Source: a virus
DNA: 39,752 nt
Reading direction: 5' to 3' (one strand)
IMG/VR virus record: IMGVR_UViG_3300042505_001204
Span: 1-39,752 of that record
Below, one piece after another: positions 20,265 to 27,507 of this stretch (its first letter is position 1; every line of letters begins with the position of its first letter). Position numbers and translations under genes: made by a program. The notes beneath the pieces were generated by a model. It was given only the letters and a program-made list of their open reading frames with translations. It was not told the DNA's origin and searched no databases.

Positions 20265-21565
20265 GCCGTGAAGCAGAGCAATCCGTACTCGGCGCCTTGA
20301 TGCTCGACGCCGATGTGTTTGACCGTGTGGGCGCAGTGCTGCAAGCGAGCGACTTCGCAGACGGTTTTCATCGGCGCATTTGGGCGGCTATCTCGGGACT
20401 CATCGTGGCAAACAAGCCAGCCGACCCGATCACGGTTTACGCGGCGTTAGGAACTGGCGAGGACGAACACTTGGCGTACCTTGGGGCGCTTGTCTCCGCA
20501 GTGCCTAGCGCCAAGGCGGCAATCCGCTATGCCGAAATCGTCAGGGTATCGGCGATGCAGCGCGCAATCCGCCAAGCCGCGCAAGATGCCCAAGACGTTG
20601 CAGATGGCGAAGCCGGCCCGACCGAAAAACTTGACGCAATCGGCGCGATCTTCGGAAAGCTGGAGCGCCGCAGCGCATCGGAGCCAAAGGCAATCGGCGA
20701 CTTGCTAGCCCAAAGGATCGATGCGATTAACGAGCTTGCAGAGGGTTCAACAACGCCGGGATGGGCTACCCCTCACCCGTTCATCAATAAATCAATGCGG
20801 GGCGGTTTAAGGCCCGGCTCGCTCATTATTTTGGCGGCGCGTCCTGGCGTTGGCAAAAGTAGCTTTGCGATGGACTTGGCAATGAGGCTCGCAGCCGACC
20901 GCTTGCCCGCCTTGTTCATCTCGCAAGAAATGCCAGCCGACGAGCTAACCGACCGGGCCATGTCGAACGCTTCGCGGGTAGCGGGCAACGCGATTGGAAC
21001 CGGGCGGCTATCGGATGACGACTGGCGCAGGCTCACAGAAGGCGTGCAGTCCTTGGCGGGCTTGCCTTTGTGGCTGGACGACAAGCCGGCTCAAACGCTG
21101 CTTGATATCCGATCCAAGGCGCGCAGCACGAAGGGCCTAAAGCTCTTGATCGTGGACTACCTGCAACTGTGCAGCAGTCAGCTAACCAAGGAAAGCCGCA
21201 CGGCCCAAGTGGGCGAAATCAGTCGGGGGCTTAAGGCTCTAGCGAAAGAGCTAGGCATTGCCGTGGTTGCCCTCTCCCAGCTAAATCGTGAGGTTGAAAA
21301 GCGCCTTGGAAAAAGGCCGCAATTGAGCGACTTGCGCGACTCGGGAGAGATTGAACAAGACGCCGATGCGGTTTGGTTTCTTTGGCCTTTGGCGGAAGAG
21401 CAGATGGGCGACGACACCCGGCGCGTCGGCATTGAGATTGCAAAGAACCGAAGCGGCAGCAAGGGGGCGGCAGTCCTGCGCTTTCACCCTTCAACGCAGC
21501 AATGGCAAGAGTCCACAGAGCGCGTCAGCGACTTCACGGCGCGCAACAACAGCACAGAGCTTTGA
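20261..21565 (+). CDS. dnaB: Replicative DNA helicase, DnaB family
   Basis: A 434-residue protein covering both DnaB parts. The N-terminal domain (MSREAEQSVLGALMLDADVFDRV) is followed by a RecA-like domain with Walker A R-P-G-V-G-K-S (194-200), F-I-S-Q-E-M-P (219-225), Walker B L-I-V-D-Y-L-Q-L (296-303), A-L-S-Q-L-N-R-E-V-E-K-R and D-L-R-D-S-G-E-I-E-Q-D-A-D. It unwinds DNA at the phage fork. Overlaps the initiator gene by ATGA, which supports loading by that protein. Full family length. Confidence 0.96.
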   Translation: MSREAEQSVLGALMLDADVFDRVGAVLQASDFADGFHRRIWAAISGLIVANKPADPITVYAALGTGEDEHLAYLGALVSAVPSAKAAIRYAEIVRVSAMQRAIRQAAQDAQDVADGEAGPTEKLDAIGAIFGKLERRSASEPKAIGDLLAQRIDAINELAEGSTTPGWATPHPFINKSMRGGLRPGSLIILAARPGVGKSSFAMDLAMRLAADRLPALFISQEMPADELTDRAMSNASRVAGNAIGTGRLSDDDWRRLTEGVQSLAGLPLWLDDKPAQTLLDIRSKARSTKGLKLLIVDYLQLCSSQLTKESRTAQVGEISRGLKALAKELGIAVVALSQLNREVEKRLGKRPQLSDLRDSGEIEQDADAVWFLWPLAEEQMGDDTRRVGIEIAKNRSGSKGAAVLRFHPSTQQWQESTERVSDFTARNNSTEL

Positions 21566-21579
21566 ACAAGGAGACAGAA

Positions 21580-22050
21580 ATGCAAAACCCCAACTTCCGA
21601 GCCATCAAGGCTCACTACGCAAAGCACGCGGCAGCTATCGCGGCGACTCCTTCAACGCAATGGGCCATTGACCCCTACGCATGGGAGCACGAGGCCCGGA
21701 TTCGCCTGACTCCTATCGAGCGCGGCGTATGGAATGACATTCGATCAATGGGCATGGTGTTCTATCCGCAGTACCCCGTTGGGCGCTTCTTCGTGGACTT
21801 TGCCAATCCAGCCGCAAAGGTGGCGATTGAGTGCGACGGCGCTGCGTATCACCAAGACAAAGCCAAGGACGCAAAGCGCCAAGAAGAGATTGAGGCGATG
21901 GGCTGGACGGTCTACCGCTTGACCGGCAAGGAGTGCATGCAGGACACCGAGCAGGTAGAGGACGAAAACGGGCGGTTGCACATGCAGGTTTCAGCCAGCG
22001 CGCAGCTTTTGCGCGGCATTGATTCGGCGCGGATTGGGGGATTGGCATGA
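21580..22050 (+). CDS. DUF559/Vsr-like PD-(D/E)XK nuclease
   Basis: ATG 21580 with AAGGAG 6 nt upstream gives 156 residues; an earlier frame inside dnaB is rejected. The segment VGRFFVDFANPAAKVAIECDG holds D73 and E84-x-D86, the acidic core of a PD-(D/E)XK fold as in DUF559 and Vsr mismatch endonucleases, followed by Y-H-Q-D-x-x-K-D-A-K-R-Q-E-E-I-E-A-M-G-W-T-V-Y-R-L-T-G-K, which matches DUF559 ends. Probably a nickase or structure-specific nuclease in phage replication or recombination. Substrate unknown. Confidence 0.82.
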   Translation: MQNPNFRAIKAHYAKHAAAIAATPSTQWAIDPYAWEHEARIRLTPIERGVWNDIRSMGMVFYPQYPVGRFFVDFANPAAKVAIECDGAAYHQDKAKDAKRQEEIEAMGWTVYRLTGKECMQDTEQVEDENGRLHMQVSASAQLLRGIDSARIGGLA

Positions 22051-22679
22051 CACGCGCACACACCGACAAAGGCGAACTTTTCCTAAAAGTCCTCGGCCTT
22101 ATCAAAGCATCCGGCGCTTCTGGAATCACTACCGCAGACCTAATGGAGAAGTCTGGACTCAGCCGCCGAAGCATCCAGAACCACACCAGCGACCTCCGCT
22201 TGCGCGGCTACACGGTCAGCGCAGGCCACTGCAACGCTAGGGTGCATCTCACCAGCGAACACCCCGCCAAGGTCGTGCAGAAGGCCGCAGAAGACGCAGA
22301 TGCAGCATGGCGCGCCGCACAGGAGCCGATTAAGGCAATCGCCCGGCAAAAGCGCCTAGACCGGCAAAAGGCGTATTGCAAGGAATGGCGCAAAACCGGG
22401 CCAGTTGGGCAGTCCAAGGCCAAGCCAAAGGCCAAGGCCGAAGCCCAGGCGGCAAACACGGTTGCCAAGGCGATCAAAGTGCTTGACCGCAAGCCGTGGG
22501 AGCCGAAGCCAAAGCCATTGCCGCCCACGGTGACATGGTGCGCGCCAGAGCGGCACTACGTCGAACCGACGAAGCCGGGCAGGTATGAGGTGCTGGAGGT
22601 GGCGGGCTGCTTTAGCTCCATGAAGCCAGGGCAGTACGCATTCGAGCCGGCGAGCGTTGCGGCAAAGGTGGTTGCATGA
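22047..22679 (+). CDS. Winged-helix DNA-binding protein
   Basis: A 210-residue protein, ATGA-coupled to the nuclease. Residues 8-60 form a winged helix (GELFLKVLGLIKASGASGITTADLMEKSGLSRRSIQNHTSDLRLRGYTV). Residues about 85-160 are a Lys/Ala/Pro-rich linker and the C-terminus (CAPERHYVEPTKPGRYEVLEVAGCFSSMKPGQY) is compact. Likely a regulator of early or middle genes. The specific family was not recognised. Confidence 0.75.
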   Translation: MTRAHTDKGELFLKVLGLIKASGASGITTADLMEKSGLSRRSIQNHTSDLRLRGYTVSAGHCNARVHLTSEHPAKVVQKAAEDADAAWRAAQEPIKAIARQKRLDRQKAYCKEWRKTGPVGQSKAKPKAKAEAQAANTVAKAIKVLDRKPWEPKPKPLPPTVTWCAPERHYVEPTKPGRYEVLEVAGCFSSMKPGQYAFEPASVAAKVVA

Positions 22680-22876
22680 GCGCCGATAAGCAGACTCAAG
22701 CCGCTTGGATTCCTGTAAGCGAACAGATGCCGCCAGTTCAAGAGCGTGTGCTTGCCTTTGACGCCGACCACAACATTGTGGAAGTCGATATGTGGTTTGG
22801 CCCTGACTTCAATTTTGGCTATTCGCACTGGATGCCCATCCCTGCGAATCCAAATGCCAAGGATTCCGCCAAATGA
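22676..22876 (+). CDS. Minimal DUF551 protein
   Basis: A 66-residue protein that is almost only a DUF551 domain: WIPVSEQMPPVQERVLAF... to HWMPIPANP. Its DNA at 22724-22836 is an inverted near-identical copy of 11922-12034 in the leftward operon. Overlaps both neighbours by ATGA. The ~20 residues that precede the duplicated core and the end (NAKDSAK) differ from the other copy, so only the domain core was copied or kept identical. Function unknown. Confidence 0.83.
   Translation: MSADKQTQAAWIPVSEQMPPVQERVLAFDADHNIVEVDMWFGPDFNFGYSHWMPIPANPNAKDSAK
22724..22836 (+). repeat. Inverted duplication, copy 2 (DUF551 segment)
   Basis: 113 bp identical to the reverse complement of 11922-12034 except at three positions, without gaps. 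Because the copies are in opposite orientation about 10.7 kb apart, recombination between them would invert the whole early control region. Confidence 0.95.
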
Positions 22877-23358
22877 GCCAGCGATTCAGCACCACGGCTC
22901 TAAACGCCCAGCACGGCCACACCGTAGTGCTTGACTTGTGGGAATGGGCCAAGCCCCGCTTACTCATGGGCTACAAGCTAAACGTCACCGTTGACGACGT
23001 AAAGAGCCGGGAGCAGGAGAACCTTTATCACTCCTGCTTCACCGACCTTTCCAAGCACTGCGAACTGGCCGGCATGAAGCGCCCCGCAGAGGAATGGAAG
23101 CGGGCTTTGTTGCAGGCGTTCTATGAAGCCACCAGCAACGACCCCGACTTTGCCGACGACTGGAAGACTCGCGCACCAAGGATGGTTCCCGACCTTTACG
23201 GGCGCGGGGTTGTGTTCATCCCGATTGAGTCGAAGGGGTTCACCAGAAACCTAGCCTCAGGGTTTATCACATTCGTTCATTCCGTAGGAGATGAGCGCGG
23301 GGTTAAGTGGAGCCGCACTAGCTTGGGCCGTGAAGTTCCTGATGAGGTGGCCGCATGA
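22873..23358 (+). CDS. ninB: NinB-like recombination protein
   Basis: A 161-residue protein matching NinB in size and pattern: V-D-D-V-K-S-R-E-Q-E-N-L-Y-H-S-C-F-T-D-L-S-K-H-C followed by K-R-P-A-E-E-W-K-R-A-L-L-Q-A-F, and the C-terminal S-K-G-F-T-R-N-L-A-S-G-F-I-T-F-V-H-S-V-G-D-E-R-G-V-K-W. Lambda NinB (Orf) binds single-stranded DNA and SSB and supports Red recombination. Here it would work with ERF and NinG. Start and stop overlap neighbours by ATGA. Confidence 0.9.
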   Translation: MSQRFSTTALNAQHGHTVVLDLWEWAKPRLLMGYKLNVTVDDVKSREQENLYHSCFTDLSKHCELAGMKRPAEEWKRALLQAFYEATSNDPDFADDWKTRAPRMVPDLYGRGVVFIPIESKGFTRNLASGFITFVHSVGDERGVKWSRTSLGREVPDEVAA

Positions 23359-23573
23359 GCAACTACGGAAACTGCTTTGCGGCTGTGCAACTCCTGACCA
23401 AAGCCCCGCGCACATGCAGCGAGCTAGCGGGCTTGATTGGGGTAGGGCAGGCGGCGGTTTATCGCTACATCAAGGAAATGGAAGCGGAGGGCTTGATTCG
23501 CCCAACGGTTCCACGACCGAGGACGGAGGGGTACATCGGCGCGGCTGAAACGGTTTGGGAGTGGGCACCATGA
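23355..23573 (+). CDS. Small winged-helix protein
   Basis: A 72-residue protein: CFAAVQLLTKAPRTCSELAGLIGVGQAAVYRYIKEMEAEGLIRPTVPRP. This is a clear winged helix-turn-helix of the type that recognises DNA through A-A-V-Y-R-Y-I. It may be a small transcription regulator of the rightward operon. Overlaps NinB and the next gene by ATGA. Target unknown. Confidence 0.78.
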   Translation: MSNYGNCFAAVQLLTKAPRTCSELAGLIGVGQAAVYRYIKEMEAEGLIRPTVPRPRTEGYIGAAETVWEWAP

Positions 23574-24046
23574 GGAAGACAGGCGCAAGACGCAAGAGCC
23601 AGCCGCAGACGGTTTTCCGCAATCCACTGGCAAGGCTGAACCCAACCAGCGACGAGAACGCAAACCGCCTAGCCATGCGGGCTTATGCCGCGCTGGACAT
23701 GATGACCATGACCAAGCTAGGCGGCGACAAGGAAGCATGGCGCGACCTCGCAGACGTTGTGAACATCACCGAGACCATGGCGCGCAAGTGCGGGCTTCTA
23801 TCGGCTGACGCGCTGACCTACACCGAAGCCGCCAACGTGGCCATGAAAGCCGCACAGGAGCGATACAAGGCCGGCAAGAGCCTCCGCCTTGATGGCCCAG
23901 GCATTGAGGCAGTGCGGGCGGTTATCTCGATTTATGACGCGGCGCTAAAACTGCTGACAGAGCGGCAGGTAGAGGACGCGTTTGTGACGACTCAGCGGGA
24001 AGTGCAAAGGCTGATTCGTGCGGGTGCGGAGGCGATAAGCCTATGA
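23570..24046 (+). CDS. Conserved phage protein, function unknown
   Basis: ATG 23570 overlaps the previous stop; 158 residues. The N-terminus is basic (MRKTGARRKSQPQTVFRNPLARLNP), and the rest is helical (LAMRAYAALDMMTMTKLGGDKEAWRDLADVVNITETMARKCG...). Similar helical proteins occur between nin genes of proteobacterial phages. No catalytic motif was seen. A basic head and long helices could fit a nucleic-acid-binding protein. Confidence 0.7.
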   Translation: MRKTGARRKSQPQTVFRNPLARLNPTSDENANRLAMRAYAALDMMTMTKLGGDKEAWRDLADVVNITETMARKCGLLSADALTYTEAANVAMKAAQERYKAGKSLRLDGPGIEAVRAVISIYDAALKLLTERQVEDAFVTTQREVQRLIRAGAEAISL

Positions 24047-24252
24047 GCGCAAAGCAGAGCTTCCGCTACGCCTATCAAGGCTCGGTCGTTATGGCAATGG
24101 AAACGGTAGAGCGGGGCATGGTTCCCGTTTGCCGCATCAACGAGCAGCGCATGCACCTATGGCCCCTAGAGCGGGCAATAGATGTGCAGTCGGAGAAGCT
24201 GGAGCCGCTGCCTATGCCCTATTACGGCAACCAGATTCCGGGGGCGCGATGA
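24043..24252 (+). CDS. Small phage protein, function unknown
   Basis: A 69-residue protein (MSAKQSFRYAYQGSVVMAMETVERGMVPVCRINEQRMHLWPLERAIDVQSEKLEPLPMPYYGNQIPGAR), overlapped by ATGA on both sides. The beta-rich start and Pro-rich end give no family hint. Coupling within the operon supports that it is translated. Confidence 0.65.
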   Translation: MSAKQSFRYAYQGSVVMAMETVERGMVPVCRINEQRMHLWPLERAIDVQSEKLEPLPMPYYGNQIPGAR

Positions 24253-24452
24253 GCTACGGCTGTCACAACCGCGCCCCCCTTAGCCCGGTGCTAATCGTCC
24301 AAGACGGTTGGCGCTACGTCGCAGGCTCAGACGGTCAAACGACCCGCACGCCAGTTCTCAAGCGCACCCCGGTTTACATGAGCCGGGACTGCCAGCACAC
24401 GCTAGACGCACCGACCGACAAGAAGTGCAAGGGGTGCAGATGGCAGGCATGA
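24249..24452 (+). CDS. Small Cys-containing phage protein
   Basis: ATG 24249 overlaps the preceding stop; 67 residues. The C-terminal C-Q-H-T-L-D-A-P-T-D-K-K-C-K-G-C-R-W resembles a zinc-binding Cys/His cluster found in small phage proteins near NinG. It is overlapped by the NinG gene (ATGA). Function unknown. Confidence 0.68.
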   Translation: MSYGCHNRAPLSPVLIVQDGWRYVAGSDGQTTRTPVLKRTPVYMSRDCQHTLDAPTDKKCKGCRWQA

Positions 24453-25048
24453 AGCGTTCCCCGCTAGTACGCAAAGACCCCGACACGGCGCGGCTAACCA
24501 TCCCGGTTAAGCGGTGCAAGGTCTGCCGCAAAGGCTTTATTCCTGCGCGCCCGATGCAGCTTGTGTGCAGCCTCCCATGCAGCAAGGTGTACGCAGCCAA
24601 GGTTTCAGAAGGCAAGGCCAAGGCGGAGCGCAAGGCCGACAAAGCCAAGCTAGAGAAGCTGAAACCTCTTAGCCATTGGGCCGCGATAGCTCAGAAGGCA
24701 GTGAACCGCTACGTCAGAGCAAGGGACTTTGGCAAGGGCTGCATTAGTTGCCACCTTCCCGCGACATGGGGCGGCCAGTGGCATGCATCGCACCTACGCA
24801 GCACAGCCGCAGCGCCATCTATCAGGTTCAACCTTTGGAACATTCACAAGGCTTGCTCAGTCTGCAACAACCACAAGAGCGGAAACATCGGCGAGTACTT
24901 CCCGCGTGCCGTTGCCTTGATGGGTGTTGAGCGGGTGGCGTGGCTTTACTGCCAGAACTTCCCCGCCAAGTACACGCGGGAGTACCTGCAAAGGCTGGCA
25001 AAGGTCTTCAACAAGAAAGCAGAAAGGCAAGAGAAGCGAAATGAATGA
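24449..25048 (+). CDS. ninG: NinG/Rap-like recombination protein
   Basis: ATG 24449 (overlapping the previous stop) gives 199 residues; ATG 24440 is possible. The layout is that of NinG: zinc-type C-K-V-C-R-K-G-F ... C-S-L-P-C-S-K, a long charged helix (KVSEGKAKAERKADKAKLEKLK), then C-I-S-C-H, H-A-S-H-L-R-S-T-A-A-A-P-S-I-R-F-N-L-W-N-I-H-K-A-C-S-V-C-N-N-H-K-S-G-N. This family in lambda (Rap) cuts Holliday junctions and recombination intermediates. It has an HNH-like H-x-N/H core. Overlaps the next gene by 8 bp. Confidence 0.93.
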   Translation: MKRSPLVRKDPDTARLTIPVKRCKVCRKGFIPARPMQLVCSLPCSKVYAAKVSEGKAKAERKADKAKLEKLKPLSHWAAIAQKAVNRYVRARDFGKGCISCHLPATWGGQWHASHLRSTAAAPSIRFNLWNIHKACSVCNNHKSGNIGEYFPRAVALMGVERVAWLYCQNFPAKYTREYLQRLAKVFNKKAERQEKRNE

Positions 25049-25421
25049 CCGCCTAAGCCCTAACGCCGCACTAGACGACCTTCTAAGCCGCTGGCACCAT
25101 TGGGCAAGCCATCGGCCTATCTCTCGGGGCTATGCGCCTAAGTCGCTCGTCTGCGGTGATTACAAGACAAGCCGCCAGTACGACGACGCAAACGGGGCGC
25201 TAGACAGCGACCTAGAAAGCGCAACGATGCGGGTTGTTGAGTTCCAGGTTAGCGAACTGGCCGATCCGTACCGCTCATGCATTCATGCCCTCGCACGGGC
25301 TCTGTGCTGTGGCTATGCGGTTTGGACTTCGCCCCGGGTGCCGGCAGAGCAGAGGAAAGAGGTAGAGGCAAAGGCGCGGGTTTTGATCGTGGCTCGGCTT
25401 GTCGGTGCGGGGGTAATGTGA
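25041..25421 (+). CDS. Unknown protein in the lambda Q position
   Basis: ATG 25041 gives 126 residues (MNDRLSPNAALDDLLSRWHHWASHRPISRGY...). The N-terminal L-S-R-W-H-x-W and the C-terminal helix set (MRVVEFQVSELADPYRSCIHALARALCCGYAVWTSPRVPAEQRKEVEAKARVLI) resemble small phage proteins found just after ninG in proteobacterial phages. In lambda this is the place of the late antiterminator Q. With a terminator 460 bp downstream and late genes beyond, an antiterminator role is a fair guess by position only. Confidence 0.65.
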   Translation: MNDRLSPNAALDDLLSRWHHWASHRPISRGYAPKSLVCGDYKTSRQYDDANGALDSDLESATMRVVEFQVSELADPYRSCIHALARALCCGYAVWTSPRVPAEQRKEVEAKARVLIVARLVGAGVM

Positions 25422-25819
25422 TGGCAACCATCAAGGCAACGCCAAAGATGCGCTACCACCAGCACAAGGCCAGCGCCAAAAGGCGCGGCATTGAATTCGA
25501 CATGACGTTCGATGAGTGGTGGGCTATCTGGGAGCCGCACTTCGAGCAGCGAGGCCCTAGGCGTTTTGACTTGCAAATGTGCAGGAACGGCGACGACGGA
25601 GCGTATCGCCCTGGGAATGTGCACATCGCCACTTGCGAGCGCAACATGGCAGAGGCGAAGGTAAGTATGGCAACTAGGGCCATCCGAAGCGATTGGGTTT
25701 TTGACGGAGAGGACCGGAGCGAGCTTCGCTCTTGGGCATTCAACAGACACAAGGGCTTTCGTTGCCCATTGGCGCAGCTAGTTAGGACAGAAGAAGAAGA
25801 AACTGAAGAAGACAGTTGA
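25421..25819 (+). CDS. HNH-type homing-endonuclease-like protein
   Basis: Starts at ATG 25421, sharing a base with the previous stop (TGATG); 132 residues. The segment F-D-L-Q-M-C-R-N-G-D-D-G-A-Y-R-P-G-N-V-H-I-A-T-C-E-R-N-M-A-E-A matches the D-R-x-D-N-D-G-x-Y-x-P-G-N-V-R-W-A-T core of phage HNH-type endonucleases. The protein starts with a helical A-S-A-K-R-R-G-I-E-F-D-M-T-F-D-E-W-W segment also typical of them. D at the usual catalytic place is replaced by C-R-N-G, so activity may be lost. HNH genes next to terminase are common and may assist packaging. Confidence 0.7.
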   Translation: MATIKATPKMRYHQHKASAKRRGIEFDMTFDEWWAIWEPHFEQRGPRRFDLQMCRNGDDGAYRPGNVHIATCERNMAEAKVSMATRAIRSDWVFDGEDRSELRSWAFNRHKGFRCPLAQLVRTEEEETEEDS

Positions 25820-25880
25820 CATGTCTTAGTTTTTCTGCTCCAATTTTTTCCAGCAGGACAAGTGCGCCTGCAAAAAACCA

Positions 25881-25909
25881 AGCCCGCAGAGCAATCTGGC
25901 GGGCTTTTT
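25881..25909 (+). terminator. Rho-independent terminator at end of rightward early operon
   Basis: AGCCCGC / GCGGGCT stem with 11-nt loop and four to five T. An A-run (25871-25876) just before it could let it act in both directions. It separates the early operon from terminase and the late genes. Confidence 0.85.
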
Positions 25910-25959
25910 CGTTTCCGCCCCACGAACGCCCGACCACTCCCTGACTTGACCGGGGCCAG

Positions 25960-25980
25960 TTACGGGGGCGACCTATTGCG
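25960..25980 (+). other. Candidate cos site
   Basis: TTACGGGGGCGACCT (25960-25974) resembles the lambda cosN junction, which reads TTACG then GGGCGGCGACCT; here two bases are absent. A second GCGACC follows (25978-25983). As in lambda it lies just upstream of the small terminase gene. The gap 25910-26006 has no gene. Resemblance is by memory of lambda and short, so it needs end mapping. Confidence 0.45.
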
Positions 25981-26006
25981 ACCGACCCGGAAGGGAGTCG
26001 AACACC

Positions 26007-26255
26007 ATGGCAGCACGCCTAAACAAGCGCCACACCGAAGAAGTCCGCGCCCGGATTCAAGCAAGTCAGCTAATAAATGTCTTGCAGGAGCACGCACTTA
26101 ACGGCGGGAGCGAAATAAGCCCGACCCGCATGAAGGCAATCGAAATCCTTCTGCGTAAGTCTTTGCCTGATCTTTCCTCGGTAGAGGTGACAGGGGAAGA
26201 CGGTGGAGCGATTCAGCACAGTCTCTCGGTGACGTTCAAGACCCGTGGAACTTGA
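26007..26255 (+). CDS. terS: Terminase small subunit candidate
   Basis: An 82-residue protein starting at ATG 26007 after GGGAG. The sequence (AARLNKRHTEEVRARIQASQLINVLQEHALNGGSEISPTRMKAIEILLRKSLPDLSSVEVTG) is helical at first, with R-M-K-A-I-E-I-L-L-R-K-S-L-P-D-L, a pattern common in small phage terminase subunits that precede Terminase_3-type large subunits. It overlaps terL by 11 bp. It would bind the cos/pac site and recruit the motor. Shorter than most TerS proteins. Confidence 0.82.
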   Translation: MAARLNKRHTEEVRARIQASQLINVLQEHALNGGSEISPTRMKAIEILLRKSLPDLSSVEVTGEDGGAIQHSLSVTFKTRGT

Positions 26256-27507
26256 GTTTCCGCAGTGGGCACAGTCGCTCTTTGAGCCGGCCCGCTTCAA
26301 GGTCTATCACGGCGGGAGAGGTGGCGGCAAGTCTTGGGCAGTTGCTCGGGCTTTGCTCATCCAAGCCGCTCAGAGGCCCCTCAGGGTGCTGTGTACCCGT
26401 GAGGTGCAAAAGAGCATCAAGGACTCGGTGCATCGGCTCCTGGCTGACCAGATCGCCAGCATGGGCCTAGGCAGCTTCTATGAGGTGCTAGAGACCGAGA
26501 TTCGCGGAAAGAATGGCAGTGTCTTTCTCTTTGCCGGGTTGTTGCAGCACACGATAGACAGCATCAAGAGCTTCGAGGGCGTAGACCGGGTATGGGTTGA
26601 AGAAGCCCACTCGGTCAGCGAAAAGAGTTGGAATGTCCTAGTCCCGACGATCCGCAAGGAAGGGTCGGAGATATGGGCCACGTTCAATCCGCAGCTTGAT
26701 ACAGACCCGGTTTATGCGCGCTTCGTCAAGACTGGCCGCCCGGACTGCATCGCCCAGAAGGTGAACTACAGCGACAACCCTTGGTTTCCTGCGGTGCTTG
26801 AGACAGAGCGCATACATGCCAAGGCGACGATGAAAGAGGCCGACTATCGGCACACATGGGAGGGCGAGTGCCTCCCTGCCATTGAGGGCGCAATCTACTT
26901 TGACGAGGTGGCAGCGGCAGAGGCTCAAGGGCGAATTCGAGAACTTCCATATGACCCGCTCCTAAAGGTTCACACCGTTTGGGACTTGGGCTGGAACGAC
27001 GCGACCACGATCATTCTGGTTCAGCGCACAGCCTCAGAAATTCGGATCATTGATTACATAGAAGGCAGCCACAGAACGTTGGCTGACTACGCGCAAGACC
27101 TGAACGCGATGCGATTGAACTGGGGCACTGACTGGCTCCCGCACGATGCGTACAGCAAGGACGTAAAGACCGGCAAGAGCGCGGTTGAAATCATCAACGG
27201 GCAGGGCAGAAACGCCCCAGCGACCCGGGATCAGATTCCAGAGCTTGGGGTAGAGGACGGCATTCGAGCCGCTCGCGTTGTCTTCCCCCGGGTTTACTTC
27301 GAGAAGACCAAGGCAGCACGCCTGATCGAGTGCTTAAAGCGGTATCGGCGTCATGTGAACAGCGTGACGAACGAGCCCGGCGCTCCGCTACACGACGAAC
27401 ACAGCCACGGAGCAGACGCCTTCCGGTATCTCTGCGTGACTGTTGACCACATGGCAAACACAACGGGTTCAAAGCCGCTCACTTACAGAAACCGCCGCAC
27501 AGCATGA
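26245..27507 (+). CDS. terL: Terminase large subunit
   Basis: A 420-residue protein starting at GTG 26245, overlapping terS. The ATPase has Walker A G-G-R-G-G-G-K-S (23-30) and Walker B V-W-V-E-E-A (116-121) with N-P (148-149) of motif III. The nuclease domain has D247 (V-W-D-L-G-W-N-D, also D252) and the C-terminal H-D-E-H-S-H-G-A-D-A-F-R-Y (383-395) with the last metal-binding Asp (D391). The pattern fits the PBSX/Terminase_3 group. It cuts and pumps DNA into the head. Overlaps the portal gene by ATGA. Confidence 0.96.
   Translation: MELEFPQWAQSLFEPARFKVYHGGRGGGKSWAVARALLIQAAQRPLRVLCTREVQKSIKDSVHRLLADQIASMGLGSFYEVLETEIRGKNGSVFLFAGLLQHTIDSIKSFEGVDRVWVEEAHSVSEKSWNVLVPTIRKEGSEIWATFNPQLDTDPVYARFVKTGRPDCIAQKVNYSDNPWFPAVLETERIHAKATMKEADYRHTWEGECLPAIEGAIYFDEVAAAEAQGRIRELPYDPLLKVHTVWDLGWNDATTIILVQRTASEIRIIDYIEGSHRTLADYAQDLNAMRLNWGTDWLPHDAYSKDVKTGKSAVEIINGQGRNAPATRDQIPELGVEDGIRAARVVFPRVYFEKTKAARLIECLKRYRRHVNSVTNEPGAPLHDEHSHGADAFRYLCVTVDHMANTTGSKPLTYRNRRTA

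Noticed and set aside
25926-26006. Possible tRNA (GTTCGACTCC-like string on the minus strand)
   Set aside because: The bases on each side of the supposed T-loop do not pair and no acceptor, D or anticodon arms can be formed.
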